Shown here in pieces: positions 32,821 through 42,886 of a DNA stretch of 64,000 bases (the first letter of the stretch is position 1; each line of letters begins with the position of its first letter). A model generated the notes under the pieces. It made no database searches and was not told where the DNA came from. It saw only the letters and a list, made by a program, of their open reading frames with translations. The stretch spans positions 1 through 64,000 of the forward strand of contig JBGTFE010000090.1 of assembly GCA_041747435.1 (NCBI GenBank). The letters are read 5' to 3'. The stretch is from JBGTFE01 sp041747435. GTDB taxonomy: Bacteria; Acidobacteriota; Blastocatellia; Pyrinomonadales; Pyrinomonadaceae. The position numbers and the translations under genes were made by a program.

Positions 32821-33594
32821 CTACACTATTTTTGTCACGAGCACTATTGAACCGTTTCGCGCATTTAATAACTTGGATGCGCTATTTTCCTTCGCGGCTA
32901 TTTCCAGAAAATCCGCGCTGCCGCAAATCGAAAAAATATCATCGCTTTCAGCTTCCGCATAACATTTCAGATGGTTCTCGATCCGTTTTTCGTTTACTTC
33001 GAGGCGGAATTTTTCGGGCAGGTCTTTTGCCGGAATGTTGGTGATCAAATTTCCAAAACGGTCCGTGTGAATGATTTCGGCTTCAAATTTTTCGGCGGAA
33101 ATTTGCCGCGGCTTCGACGTTTCAAAACGAATAAAAACATCGATTTCGCTGCCGAATTCGCTTGGTGAAACGCCGTTTGAAATATGCGCGGCAACGGGTG
33201 CGAAAATGTCGCGTCCATGGAATGTCGACGAAATTTCTTTGGCAAAATAATTTTCGTTTGTTAGCTCGAAGACACGAAAATCCTGTTCCTCATCGAGAAC
33301 CAAACTTAATAAACCATTGTCAGGCGCGACAAAGTAGAATTTCTCCGTTTCAACCAAAATCGCTTTTCGATCTGAACCGACGCCCGGATCGACGACCGCG
33401 ACAAAGATCGTTTTTCCCGGAAAATCTTTATAACAAGCGCAAAGTGTGAAAGCCGCGGCTCGAATATCGTGCGGCGGAATTTGATGTGTAATATCAATGA
33501 TCTTAGCTTTCGGATCGATTGAAAGAATCGCGCCTTTCATAGCGCCGACAAAATAATCCTGCGTTCCGAAATCAGTTAATAAAGCGATTGTCAT
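32821..33594 (-). CDS. S-adenosyl-L-methionine hydroxide adenosyltransferase (DUF62)
   Basis: The 257-residue protein matches the DUF62/SAM hydrolase family related to fluorinase and chlorinase: IALLTDFGTQDYFVGAMKGA, IIDITHQIPPHD, VFVAVVDPGVGSDRKAILVE, VAPDNGLLS, FHGRDIFAPVAAHISNG, HTDRFGNLITNIP. Known members convert SAM and water to adenosine and methionine. The biological purpose is unsettled. Length is normal. It lies between citrate synthase and the GYxxGY protein, same strand, without close spacing. Confidence 0.92.
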   Translation of the reverse strand: MTIALLTDFGTQDYFVGAMKGAILSIDPKAKIIDITHQIPPHDIRAAAFTLCACYKDFPGKTIFVAVVDPGVGSDRKAILVETEKFYFVAPDNGLLSLVLDEEQDFRVFELTNENYFAKEISSTFHGRDIFAPVAAHISNGVSPSEFGSEIDVFIRFETSKPRQISAEKFEAEIIHTDRFGNLITNIPAKDLPEKFRLEVNEKRIENHLKCYAEAESDDIFSICGSADFLEIAAKENSASKLLNARNGSIVLVTKIV

Positions 33595-33713
33595 TTACAA
33601 AAAATTATCCACGAAATCCCTCAAAGCCAAAAGGAGAAAAAAAGCTTTTCGGAATTTCGCGGATCAAAACGGCGCTTGCTCGGCTGTTGTGCGCCAAAAG
33701 GATTTTTGCGTTT

Positions 33714-34808
33714 TTATCTGATCTGCGTTTCGTAAACGGTTCTGATACGAAGCTGCTGATTTTTGTTTATTTTTATATGTTTGCCGCGTTCGACCACGAC
33801 CGCGCCGACTCCGAATGCCGCACCAAGTCCCGCGCCGACTGCAGCGCCGACCGGTCCGCCAACTACAGCGCCGACAACCAAACCGGTTCCCGTCGCCGCG
33901 CCGACCTTGATCGAATCGTCCTTGAGCGAGCTTTTCCCGACCGCCGTACCTTCATTGTCCACACGTTTGACGTTGTCGCCTTTCGTCGGCAAAACTTCCG
34001 TCAGGATCGCGTTAAAATTGCTCCAGCGGCTTTCCACCATAACGATTCGGTCGAACGAAAGGAGCATTTGCGCGCGGCGTTTGATCTTGCCGGGCTTTTG
34101 AATTTTTGAGACTCTGCCCTCAATGATCGAGCCTGTCAGCTCATATGGCGAAATAACTTTTGCTGTAAATTTATCGCCTTCGCGGCTCGTTTCGGTATTG
34201 ATGCCGTCAAGTAACTCAATGATCAACTCGGTATCGGTCGGAATGACAACGGTCGGATCATCGACCGACATTATTGGATTTTCGATTCTTACCGCCGTTG
34301 TTTGGGTCTGTTCCGTCGTTGTATTTTCGGAAGTCGTCTGAGTGACGATGTTTTCCGCCGGCGTCGTTATTATCGGATTTGAAACCGTTTCCGTCGGAAC
34401 GTTTTGTGTCTGGGTTGTTTGTATCGGCGTTCTCACCGTAACAATACCACGTTTCTTCATATCGGTCGGAATCGTGGCGTCAAACGACCGTTTTTCAAAG
34501 CCGGTTCCGTATCCGCTCTCAAAACCTTGCTGATAACCGTCGCGATAATCTTCCAAAGCACCGTATTCCTTGTTGTAGGCACGGTCCGCTTTGTTATATT
34601 CGTTATGTTTTTCAAAGCTCCGCGCGGCGTTATCGATCGCGTCGCGATAGCCGGACATATATCCGTCCGAATAACCGGTTCGATAGCCGCGTTGTAATGC
34701 AATTTTTGAATCTTGCGCCTGGGCGCTTTGGATTGCTAAGCTCAGGAAAGAAATAGAGACGAGGGAAATACTTAGAATAGCAGCTAAAAAATTTCTTGTT
34801 AGCTTCAT
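33714..34808 (-). CDS. Secreted GYxxGY-repeat protein with glycine-zipper C-terminus
   Basis: An AGGAGGACAA box precedes ATG 34808. After a signal peptide (LVSISFLSLAIQSAQA) come tyrosine/glycine repeats: GYRTGYSDGYMSGYRDAID and GYQQGFESGYGTGFE, separated by NKADRAYNKEYGALEDYRDG. A Thr/Gln-rich stretch (~120-165) follows, then a beta domain (TELIIELLDGINTETSREGD, FTAKVISPYEL) and a glycine zipper (VGGPVGAAVGAGLGAAFGVG, ~315-340) that may insert into a membrane. The architecture is known to me from acidobacterial proteins but has no assigned function. The gene has its own promoter. Confidence 0.8.
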   Translation of the reverse strand: MKLTRNFLAAILSISLVSISFLSLAIQSAQAQDSKIALQRGYRTGYSDGYMSGYRDAIDNAARSFEKHNEYNKADRAYNKEYGALEDYRDGYQQGFESGYGTGFEKRSFDATIPTDMKKRGIVTVRTPIQTTQTQNVPTETVSNPIITTPAENIVTQTTSENTTTEQTQTTAVRIENPIMSVDDPTVVIPTDTELIIELLDGINTETSREGDKFTAKVISPYELTGSIIEGRVSKIQKPGKIKRRAQMLLSFDRIVMVESRWSNFNAILTEVLPTKGDNVKRVDNEGTAVGKSSLKDDSIKVGAATGTGLVVGAVVGGPVGAAVGAGLGAAFGVGAVVVERGKHIKINKNQQLRIRTVYETQIR

Positions 34809-34854
34809 TTGTCCTCCTATATCAAATAACTGGAAATACTTTTGTCCGCTATGA

Positions 34855-34883
34855 TTTATACAGCATTACTTAAGAAATTACAA
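34855..34883 (-). promoter_or_regulatory. Promoter of the GYxxGY-repeat gene
   Basis: On the minus strand TTGTAA (34883-34878) and TATAAA (34860-34855) are 17 bases apart, ~45 bases ahead of the ATG at 34808. Confidence 0.55.
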
Positions 34884-34922
34884 TAGTTTTTTAAAAAAAG
34901 TTGGCTGATTTTTCGCATCTGT

Positions 34923-34950
34923 TTGAAAGTAAAGAGTTTTTTGTTATCCT
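34923..34950 (+). promoter_or_regulatory. Promoter of the M16 peptidase operon
   Basis: TTGAAA (34923-34928) and TATCCT (34945-34950) are 16 bases apart. The leader before ATG 35031 includes a small hairpin ATGCC-TACTGTCG-GGCAT just ahead of the AAGGAG ribosome-binding site. Confidence 0.5.
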
Positions 34951-35030
34951 AAATCTCAATAAAAGAGCAGCAAGCTGTTGAATTATTGTGGAGATGCCTA
35001 CTGTCGGGCATTCTCAAAAGGAGAAGATTT

Positions 35031-36377
35031 ATGAAAGAATCCATTGTATTTTTCGTCCTAATATTTATATTTTCCGTGGTCGCCACGCCTGCGCAAGCAC
35101 GAAAAGTGTTTCCATACACTTATAAAACCGAAGATTTGCCAAACGGTTTGCGGGTCGTCACCGTCCCGACCGATTTTGCAAATCTTGTGTCGCTGTATAT
35201 CGTTGTCGGCGCAGGTTCGCGCAACGAAATCGAGGACGGAAAAAGCGGTTACGCGCATTTTTTTGAACATCTGATGTTTCGCGGAAGCGAAAATTTTCCC
35301 GCTGGACGCTTTGACGAAGTGATGAAAAAAGCGGGCGCATCGAGTAATGCTTACACATCGGACGACCGCACGGTTTATCACGAAACTTTCGCTAAAGAAG
35401 ATCTGGACGAAATTATGCGGCTAGAAGCCGACCGCTTCCAGCTTCTGAAATTTTCGGAAGACCAATATAAAACCGAAGCCGGAGCGGTTTTGGGCGAATA
35501 CAACAAAAATTCCGCGAGTCCGACTTTCAAGATGTATGAAGTTTTGCGGGAAACCGCTTTCCGCGACCACACATACAGCCACACGACGATGGGTTATCTC
35601 GAAGACATAAAGGATTATGCGAATCAATTCGAATATGCGTGGCAATTTTTCAAACGCTTTTATCGCCCCGAAAATACAACAATTGTTGTCGTCGGCGATG
35701 TCAAGGAAGCGGAAATTTCGGCGATGGTCAAAAAATATTGGAGCGAATGGAAACGCGGCGATTATGAGGTAAAAATCACGGCGGAAAAACCGCAGGAGAA
35801 AGCGCGAAGCAAACATATCGAATGGAGTTCGCCGACTTTGCCATATGTTGCGGTTGCCTATCGCGCTCCGGCTTTTTCGGAAACTGAAAAGGACAAAGCC
35901 GCGCTCGATCTGTTGGCGGCGATCGTTTTCGGTGAAAATTCCGATCTTTATCAAAAATTGGTTTTGCAGGCACAAAAAGCCGTCTGGGTTTCGCCCAGTT
36001 TTGATAATAAAATTGACCCAGAACTTTTCAGCGTTTGGTCGCAGGTGAAGAACGAAAAAGATTTGAATTACGTCCGCGACGAGATTATCAATACTTACAA
36101 AAAATATACGAAAGAATTGATTCCGCAAAAGGATTTGGACGAAACACGCTCGCGTCAACGCTACGGATTTGTGATGGGAATGAACAGCAACAACGCGATT
36201 GCCGGAACGCTGGCGAGGTTTATTTCTCTGCGCCGCTCGCCCGACACGATTGACAAGCTTTTCGCGCTTTATGATTCGATCACGCCGGAGGACATTCGCA
36301 GATTTGCGGAAAAATATTTCAAAGACAACAGCCAAACCGTGATTACTTTGGCAACCAAAAAAGGAGGTTCAGAGTAA
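35031..36377 (+). CDS. M16 zinc metallopeptidase, catalytic partner
   Basis: An AAGGAGAAG box decides the start at 35031 (MKESIVFF). The exported 448-residue protein has the inverted zinc motif HFFEH (in SGYAHFFEHLMFRGS) with the downstream Glu in EAGAVLGEYNKN, and the R/Y region of M16 proteins near the C-terminus (RQRYGFVMGMNSNN). This is the M16B pattern (pitrilysin/PqqL-like) of enzymes that degrade short peptides in a clam-shell of two halves. The second half is encoded by the next gene, which starts one base into this stop codon (TAATG). Confidence 0.92.
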   Translation: MKESIVFFVLIFIFSVVATPAQARKVFPYTYKTEDLPNGLRVVTVPTDFANLVSLYIVVGAGSRNEIEDGKSGYAHFFEHLMFRGSENFPAGRFDEVMKKAGASSNAYTSDDRTVYHETFAKEDLDEIMRLEADRFQLLKFSEDQYKTEAGAVLGEYNKNSASPTFKMYEVLRETAFRDHTYSHTTMGYLEDIKDYANQFEYAWQFFKRFYRPENTTIVVVGDVKEAEISAMVKKYWSEWKRGDYEVKITAEKPQEKARSKHIEWSSPTLPYVAVAYRAPAFSETEKDKAALDLLAAIVFGENSDLYQKLVLQAQKAVWVSPSFDNKIDPELFSVWSQVKNEKDLNYVRDEIINTYKKYTKELIPQKDLDETRSRQRYGFVMGMNSNNAIAGTLARFISLRRSPDTIDKLFALYDSITPEDIRRFAEKYFKDNSQTVITLATKKGGSE

Positions 36378-37891
36378 TGAAAAGCGGAAAAAGGAAAATA
36401 GAAAGCCATATTGTTTTATTCTTGATTTTGGCAATCGGTATAATTCCGGTCTTTGCACAAAAAAAAATGAAAATTGCCAGCGTTTTACAGCCCGGCAAAT
36501 CGCCGATCGTTACTTTTCGGATACAGTTTTTGACCGGCTCGGTCGATGATCCGAAAGGAAAGGAAGGCTTGGCAAATCTGACCGCGGTGTTGCTTTCGCA
36601 AGGCGGAAGCAAAAATTTGACTTACGAGCAAATTGTCCAGCAGTTTTATCCGATGGCGGCTGGTTTTGGTTCGCAGACCGACAAGGAAATGACGACTTTT
36701 GCCGGACAGATTCACAACGACAAACGCGCCGATTATTACGGTTTGATCCGTGATATGCTGCTTGATCCCGGATTTCGGGATGAAGATTTTTCGCGCCTCA
36801 AACAGAATGCGATCAATTTTCTGAAAACGAGTTTGCGCGAAGGCAACGACGAAGAACTCGGTAAAGAACGCCTTTACAACATCATTTATGCTAATCATCC
36901 GTATCAGCATCATTCGGTCGGAACGATTTCCTCGCTTGAGAAAATGACGATTCAGGATGTCAAGGATTTTTACAAAGCAAACTACACGCGGGCAAATCTT
37001 GTGATCGGGCTTTCGGGCGGATTTGATACGAAATTTTCAAATCAGATGTCGGCGGATTTTGCGAAATTGCCCGCCGGCAAAAAGACCTTGCGGAAATTTC
37101 CCGCGCCGACTCTTGCGGACGGAATGAAGATTGACATCGTTCAGCGCGAAACCCGTGCGACGGCGATTTCGATGGGTTTTCCGATTGATGTAAATCGCGC
37201 ACACAAAGATTACGCCGCGCTTGCGCTTGTGGCATCGTATTTCGGACAGCATCGCTCGTCAAACAGCTATCTTTACGGGCAGATCCGCGAAAAGCGCGGT
37301 TTGAATTATGGCGATTACGCTTATATCGAATATTTTCCGCGCGGAATGTTTCAGTTTGAACCTGATCCGAATATTGCGCGACAACAGCAGATTTTCCAGA
37401 TCTGGATTCGTCCCGTCGAACCACAGAACGCAAACTTTACGCTTCGTGCCGCGCTTTACGAATACGACAAACTCGTAAAAAACGGCATTGACCAAAAGAC
37501 TTTTGAGGAAACCCGCGATTTTCTTATCAAATATGTGAATATTTTGACGCAGACAAAAGACGCGGAACTCGGATACGCGCTCGATTCGCGTTATTACGGC
37601 ATTGCAAATTTCAATCAATATATGAAAACCGCTCTGTCGAAACTGACGCTTGCGGATGTCAACGCGGCAATCAAAAAACATCTTGCGTCAAACAAAATGC
37701 GCGTTGCGATGATTACCAAAGACGCGGAAGGCTTAAAGAAAGAGATCACCGAAAACAAACCCGGAATGATTAAATACGCGTCGGAAAAACCGGCAGACAT
37801 TTTGGCAGAAGACAAGATAATCTCTACTTTTCCGATTCGTGTGAAAGAAGCTGATGTGACGATAACGCCGGTAACAAAAGTATTTGAATAA
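36377..37891 (+). CDS. M16-like peptidase, non-catalytic partner
   Basis: The 504-residue protein starts in a TAATG overlap with the previous gene. It has a signal helix (HIVLFLILAIGIIPVFAQ) and the M16 fold but lacks HxxEH: the equivalent place reads GLANLTAVLLSQGG. Instead it has the R/Y pair region typical of the second subunit (SNSYLYGQIREKRGLNYG). In known heterodimers such as MPP or Sphingomonas M16B pairs, one subunit is catalytic and the other completes the chamber, so the two genes most likely form such a complex in the periplasm. Confidence 0.9.
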   Translation: MKSGKRKIESHIVLFLILAIGIIPVFAQKKMKIASVLQPGKSPIVTFRIQFLTGSVDDPKGKEGLANLTAVLLSQGGSKNLTYEQIVQQFYPMAAGFGSQTDKEMTTFAGQIHNDKRADYYGLIRDMLLDPGFRDEDFSRLKQNAINFLKTSLREGNDEELGKERLYNIIYANHPYQHHSVGTISSLEKMTIQDVKDFYKANYTRANLVIGLSGGFDTKFSNQMSADFAKLPAGKKTLRKFPAPTLADGMKIDIVQRETRATAISMGFPIDVNRAHKDYAALALVASYFGQHRSSNSYLYGQIREKRGLNYGDYAYIEYFPRGMFQFEPDPNIARQQQIFQIWIRPVEPQNANFTLRAALYEYDKLVKNGIDQKTFEETRDFLIKYVNILTQTKDAELGYALDSRYYGIANFNQYMKTALSKLTLADVNAAIKKHLASNKMRVAMITKDAEGLKKEITENKPGMIKYASEKPADILAEDKIISTFPIRVKEADVTITPVTKVFE

Positions 37892-37899
37892 TCGACAAT

Positions 37900-37935
37900 A
37901 AAAAAAGCAGTGAACCCGGATTCAAGGTTCACTGC
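37900..37935 (-). terminator. Terminator for the DUF5916 gene
   Basis: GCAGTGAACC (37907-37916) pairs perfectly with GGTTCACTGC (37926-37935). Read on the minus strand the stem is followed by seven T residues, so it is a rho-independent terminator for the leftward gene ending at 37967; it also lies 15 bases behind the convergent M16 gene. Confidence 0.85.
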
Positions 37936-37966
37936 AATAGTATTGAGAAGTGCGACTGAAAAAGAC

Positions 37967-40507
37967 TTAAAAACTCTTTCGGAAAAGATACGAAGCGCGA
38001 ATAAAGAATGTGCGAGTGTTGCGCTGAAAACGCTGCTCCAACTCTCCCGTGTAGGGATTAAACCCGTTGTAATTGAAATTGTCGTTGTAACCGACGTAAA
38101 ATGCCGTGCCCGGACTCGGATTCCAACCAAAGAGCATCTGCCCGCTGACGTTTGAAGAAAGCGAATTGTAGTCGAGCCGCATGCGTGCAAAAATGAAGCG
38201 CGTGAACTGATACGTCGAGCGAAGCGTCACGATGTCAGAGTCAAACGCGGTTCGTCCGGTGTCGTTTCGCTTCAGCGTATTTTTTCTGTAACTGAGCGAA
38301 ATTCGAAGCGGGTCGGTCGGTTTAACTTCACCGTAAAATTCAGCACTGAACTGCCTACTCGGACCGGGATCGAGCGCCGGAAATGAACACGAAGGCAGAT
38401 TTTGTCTAATACATTCTTCATACGCCAGATACGCCGGACTGACGCGACGATAACGCGGACCGCCGCCAAAGTCGAAATCATATTGATTGAAGGTGTAGTT
38501 GGCGTAGATACCGAAATTAAATCTTTTGTGCGGAGTAGTATTGAGGTTTGTGGCGAAATAACTTTGCCATGTCGAACGCTCGCCGAAACCCAGAAACGCT
38601 CCGAAATTCCTCGTCGGCATACGCTTTAAGCCAAATTCTTCTTCAAAAAGCCGCTCGTGATAAGCACCGGCTTCGAAAAACAAAAATGTACTACGCTGAA
38701 GCGCGAGGTTCAGATTTGTTCCAAGGTTCAAATCCGTTCCGCGACCTTTAAAGTCATAGTTCACGCCGCCGAATTGCCGCCAATCGATACGGATGATCTT
38801 TGCTTTCGGCTTCGATTCCGTACTGAAACGATTCGCTCCGAAAACAAAATTCGTATTTACGCGCCGCGTAAAACCCGAATCGGCGCGATAGTCTTGTGAG
38901 CGACCACCCACTTCGACAAACCAGCCGCGATTTTTCTCGGTGTAATCGAGATTCCAGTAGTAGCCAATGCCGTTGCCGGTGCGATACTGGCTATAGGTTC
39001 GACCGTCGCAAATTTCGCGATTGCGCTGTGCCTGCACCGGATCGAGCGTCGGTTCGAATGTTGGCTGAAAGAAACAGCGGCGCGAATTCGAGCCGACAAC
39101 CTGGAACTGTGACACAAGTTTATCGCCGAACTTGAAACGCCCGTCAAAACCGCCCAAGACATTACGCTGCTCCGGAAAACTTCGGTAAGTTCCGAAAAAG
39201 CCGATGTTGTTTTCTTTTCCGAAATCGCGTTTGACTCGCAGTATCCCAAAGAGCGCGCTTTTGTCCAGAAATTCACTAATGCGATTCGTCAATGCCGGAT
39301 TATCGCGCTCGTCGATATCATAATTTCCCGGCGCCTTATCGGAAGCGACAAGAAAACCGAACGACGTTTTGTCAATTTTTCCCGTCACCTTTGCCGCAAT
39401 ATCAGGATCTATGATATTTCTCGAATGAAACACCTGCAATGGCGAGCGAAAAATGTCCGCACCTTCGAGAAAAAACGGGCGTTTTTCCTGGAAAAAGATC
39501 GGGAAGCGCTGATTCGCCGTAACGACCGGCGCGTCGGCTTCGATCTCGGCGAAATCCGGATTGTAAGCCGCGTCTAAAGTGATGTTCGGAGTGATCGTAT
39601 ATTTAAGCGTGACACCAATGTCCTGTTTTATCGGTAGATTGACAAACCTATCTCCGACCAAAGCAAGGGCAGGTGGAAGAGAAGGATTAAATACCGCTAA
39701 ACGTCTGCCGGTTTCGCTCACCGTAACACTCGGAACGATTTCCAGAGTTCGTTCGGATTTTATCTCATCTAGTCCTGTAATTTTCCCAAATTTGATCAAA
39801 AATCCGGAAATATTGCGATCATCCGGATACCATTGGTCGAACTCGTCGTTAAAGCGGTCGATGTTGCGGGCAACATTAAAACCCCAATGTTTGCCGTTTC
39901 CCGCTACATAACGCAGCGATTTAAAAGGAATTGCGACCTCGACCGACCAGCCCCAATCTTCGATCACGCCTTTCGATTCCATTACGATATCGACCGAAAA
40001 ATCCGAGCCCTGTCCTTCGGTATGGATTCCGTCCTGCTGTATTCCCAGCGGATTGAATCCGAGGATATATGCGCGGCGCTGATCATTATAAGTATCCAGC
40101 CACACGCGAACGTTGTCTTCGCCGAAAACATTGTCGCGCTTGGCGACGGTTGCGCGAATCTTATCGCGCTCGTCCCAACATTTGAACGCTATATATAAAT
40201 GCTTTTCGTCATAAACGACATATACTTCGGTCGGTTTTGACGGCGCGATATTGTCGCCCGGATAGGTTTGAAAAAAGTCCTTGAAGACCGCGGCATCCTT
40301 CCAGAATTCCTCGTCGATTTTCCCGTCGATAGCGGGAGGCGTTGTAATTTTTGGGATTTTTTTCGGCGTGAGTCTGTCAGCCGGAATTTCGACTTTTTTC
40401 GAAGTCGAAGAAGGTTTGGAACTATCGGAAACACTGGCATTTGTATTTTGTCCGAAGACATAGAATGAAAGAAATATGATTGCTAGAAAAGCATAAAGCG
40501 TTTTCAT
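37967..40507 (-). CDS. DUF5916 outer-membrane protein with CBM9-like domain
   Basis: The 846-residue protein has a signal peptide (LYAFLAIIFLSFYVFGQ), then a CBM9-like sugar-binding sandwich (TTPPAIDGKIDEEFWKDA, EVYVVYDEKHLYIAFKCWDE) and a DUF5916 region with many amphipathic beta strands to the C-terminus, which ends in aromatic residue Phe (SYLFRKSF), as for BAM-inserted barrels. The family is widespread in Acidobacteriota and Bacteroidota; its function is not settled, though carbohydrate handling is suspected from the CBM9 part. A perfect terminator follows. Confidence 0.88.
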   Translation of the reverse strand: MKTLYAFLAIIFLSFYVFGQNTNASVSDSSKPSSTSKKVEIPADRLTPKKIPKITTPPAIDGKIDEEFWKDAAVFKDFFQTYPGDNIAPSKPTEVYVVYDEKHLYIAFKCWDERDKIRATVAKRDNVFGEDNVRVWLDTYNDQRRAYILGFNPLGIQQDGIHTEGQGSDFSVDIVMESKGVIEDWGWSVEVAIPFKSLRYVAGNGKHWGFNVARNIDRFNDEFDQWYPDDRNISGFLIKFGKITGLDEIKSERTLEIVPSVTVSETGRRLAVFNPSLPPALALVGDRFVNLPIKQDIGVTLKYTITPNITLDAAYNPDFAEIEADAPVVTANQRFPIFFQEKRPFFLEGADIFRSPLQVFHSRNIIDPDIAAKVTGKIDKTSFGFLVASDKAPGNYDIDERDNPALTNRISEFLDKSALFGILRVKRDFGKENNIGFFGTYRSFPEQRNVLGGFDGRFKFGDKLVSQFQVVGSNSRRCFFQPTFEPTLDPVQAQRNREICDGRTYSQYRTGNGIGYYWNLDYTEKNRGWFVEVGGRSQDYRADSGFTRRVNTNFVFGANRFSTESKPKAKIIRIDWRQFGGVNYDFKGRGTDLNLGTNLNLALQRSTFLFFEAGAYHERLFEEEFGLKRMPTRNFGAFLGFGERSTWQSYFATNLNTTPHKRFNFGIYANYTFNQYDFDFGGGPRYRRVSPAYLAYEECIRQNLPSCSFPALDPGPSRQFSAEFYGEVKPTDPLRISLSYRKNTLKRNDTGRTAFDSDIVTLRSTYQFTRFIFARMRLDYNSLSSNVSGQMLFGWNPSPGTAFYVGYNDNFNYNGFNPYTGELEQRFQRNTRTFFIRASYLFRKSF

Positions 40508-40698
40508 AATACCTCGTTTTAAGTGACTAATTTATGAATCAGAAAAGAGACCGGATTTTCTACCCATGACTCAAACGCAATTCCGGTCAAAATGTTTCAA
40601 AAAATCTATGTTGTTTGCGCGTCGATTTTGGGGATTTGACGAAGCATGTTCAGTTTTTCTTCCAAAAAACTTTGAAATAACTGGACACTTCTACAATT

Positions 40699-42597
40699 TC
40701 ATTCCGCCTTCAAGACATTTGGATTGCGAACGAGAATCTGACCGCCCTCAACCATAAAATTATATTTCGCTCCGCCTTTGCCGAACCGCCAGTTTCCCTC
40801 GGATATTTTTTTCGGCTGCGGCATGCTTTCAACCGAAAGCGTTTCTATATTTGCCCCGATGTCAGCATTTGCGGTTTCGGGCAGCGTCAAAATAAAAATT
40901 CCATCCTCAGCCGTGCCGGTAATTTTTGTAAAATCTCCTTCTAGGCTAACGGTTCCGCTATTCGTTCGCGCTACAACTTCACCGCGAAAACCGATGACGC
41001 GTATTCTGCCGCAATCCGTGCTTGCGCGAAGGCTGCCGTCCGAATCGCGGACGTTGATCGCGCCTTCGGAACCACTCAGATCGAGCTCGCCCGAAACGCC
41101 TTCAAGTCTTATTTCACGATTTGTGATTATCTTCAGATTGGATTTTTTAGGAACGTAAACCTCGACGACAATGCGGCTAAAATCTCTGTTGTAAAGGTCT
41201 TTGTATGCAGAATTATCCGCGTTTGTTATTTTAACATTTACATCCGAATCAGTATTGACGGTTTTAAGATTTAAAGGTTCCTTCGAACGAGCTCTCGAGA
41301 TCTTAGTCACTGAATATTGAACTTCATTTTTGTTCCAGCCGCGAACGATTATATCGCAATTCATGGCGTCGACGGTCACCTTCGGAGTTCCTTTTACGCC
41401 AAAGGAATCGCTCTTTTTTTCGATGACCGGTGCATTGGCGAACAATCCGACTTCGGCAATTTTCAAGAGCGCCTCCTGCTGTTTTTTCTGCGCCTCACGC
41501 ATCGTTTTCTCAAATTCGTCGGATTTAAAATATTCTTCAGTCTTTTTAATCGTTTCCGATGATTCTTTGATCGCTTCGGCGGCGGCTTTGGCTATTTCGG
41601 GTTTTATTTTATCGATCTCTTTTTGCGCTTCCTTCATCGCTTTGGCAACGTCTTTGTTGATTTTCGCGCGATCTACTCCTGTCGCCTCTCTGTCCGAATC
41701 GGAATCATCTTCCCAATCTTCACTGTCCTCGGATTTCTGCGGCAGCAGATTCACCGCCGGGTTTGCATTTTTTCCATCGTTTTTGCGCTTGATACTCAAA
41801 CCGCCGTTGACACTGTTTAGTCTGACCTGGACGCCGCCGTCACCGACCTTTCCGTAAAGATCGCGACCAACGTATTTGCCTTTCCGCACCGGCAGACCAA
41901 AATCGTTCGTGATGTCGCCGTTTAATGAATCGGCTCGCAAGGTGACGTTTGCGTCGGACGGAATCGTCAATTTCACCGTACCATTCACCGTCCCGAGCGA
42001 TATCCGGCTTCCGGTCTGAAGCTGAGCAAAATCGGCTTCAACTACGCCGTTGACGCTCGATAGGTTAACCGTGCCGCGCAGATTTGTCGCGGTCACGCCG
42101 CCGTTCACTGCTGAAGCTCTCACCGAACTTCCCGCATTTGAGATTTTGACAGAGCCGTTTACTGTTTCGATTTCGTTCAAAGTCGCATTTCTGGGGACGG
42201 TGAGCGTAAACTGCGTTTCGAGCCGATTATTGCTTTTCCAGGTTTTACCGTTTCTTTTCCAATCGCCGTAATCGGTCTCAACCGAAAAATGATCGGGTCT
42301 TGAATCGACTCTGATCTCGACATCCGAAAGCCGCTCTCTATTTTCCGCGGTTTTGACTGAAACGAACTTCACTTCGTTTCGATCCCATGTTTCGATCGTT
42401 ATCGAGCCGTTGACGGTTGAAACACTGACGCGCCCGTTCGGATTAAGCGGGTACGTTTGCTCAAAACGCTCTGTTTCGTCCGGCTTTACAACCGCCGCCG
42501 AATCAGCTTCCGTTTCACTAATATTTACCGGCGCGTTCGTCGCTGCGTCCGTCGAAAGCATCAGTCCTGCAAAGAATATAGAATATAACCAACTCAT
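40699..42597 (-). CDS. DUF4097-type beta-helix protein with central coiled coil
   Basis: The start is MSWLYSIFFAGLML (ATG 42597) with an AAAAGGAG box. The 632-residue secreted protein has two DUF4097-like beta-rich domains: the first (~60-265) with recurrent VNGSITIETWDRNEV, TVNGSVKISN, AVNGGVTATN, SVNGVVEADF, SLNGDITNDFG, and the second (~430-632) with VRGWNKNEVQYSV and RVIGFRGEVVARTNSG. Between them is an Ala/Lys/Glu-rich helix of ~90 residues (DVAKAMKEAQKEIDKIKPE). DUF4097 proteins are thought to form short right-handed beta solenoids. Function unknown. Confidence 0.82.
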   Translation of the reverse strand: MSWLYSIFFAGLMLSTDAATNAPVNISETEADSAAVVKPDETERFEQTYPLNPNGRVSVSTVNGSITIETWDRNEVKFVSVKTAENRERLSDVEIRVDSRPDHFSVETDYGDWKRNGKTWKSNNRLETQFTLTVPRNATLNEIETVNGSVKISNAGSSVRASAVNGGVTATNLRGTVNLSSVNGVVEADFAQLQTGSRISLGTVNGTVKLTIPSDANVTLRADSLNGDITNDFGLPVRKGKYVGRDLYGKVGDGGVQVRLNSVNGGLSIKRKNDGKNANPAVNLLPQKSEDSEDWEDDSDSDREATGVDRAKINKDVAKAMKEAQKEIDKIKPEIAKAAAEAIKESSETIKKTEEYFKSDEFEKTMREAQKKQQEALLKIAEVGLFANAPVIEKKSDSFGVKGTPKVTVDAMNCDIIVRGWNKNEVQYSVTKISRARSKEPLNLKTVNTDSDVNVKITNADNSAYKDLYNRDFSRIVVEVYVPKKSNLKIITNREIRLEGVSGELDLSGSEGAINVRDSDGSLRASTDCGRIRVIGFRGEVVARTNSGTVSLEGDFTKITGTAEDGIFILTLPETANADIGANIETLSVESMPQPKKISEGNWRFGKGGAKYNFMVEGGQILVRNPNVLKAE

Positions 42598-42886
42598 AAT
42601 CGCATATCTCCTTTTTATCGGATGTTTTTGGAATAATTTCCGTTTTCTAAGTGGGGAACACCGCGCTCGCTTTTTTTGTGACAACTATTTCATGAAATTT
42701 CCTGAGTTTTTTACTGCCGTTTTGAAGTTTCTTGTGCTAGACTCTGAAATTGCGCTGCCCGTATAAAAACACTCATCGAACAAAACTAGCAACAGGTTCT
42801 TCCGAAAGAACATCTGACGAATTTACATGCGGCGTTGGATTTGATAGTTTTATACGTTTGATTGACGCCGCAAAACGGAGATTGTG

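Noticed and set aside
35421..36335. Minus-strand 304-codon frame over the M16 gene
   Set aside because: Shadow frame; the plus strand encodes a clear HFFEH metallopeptidase.
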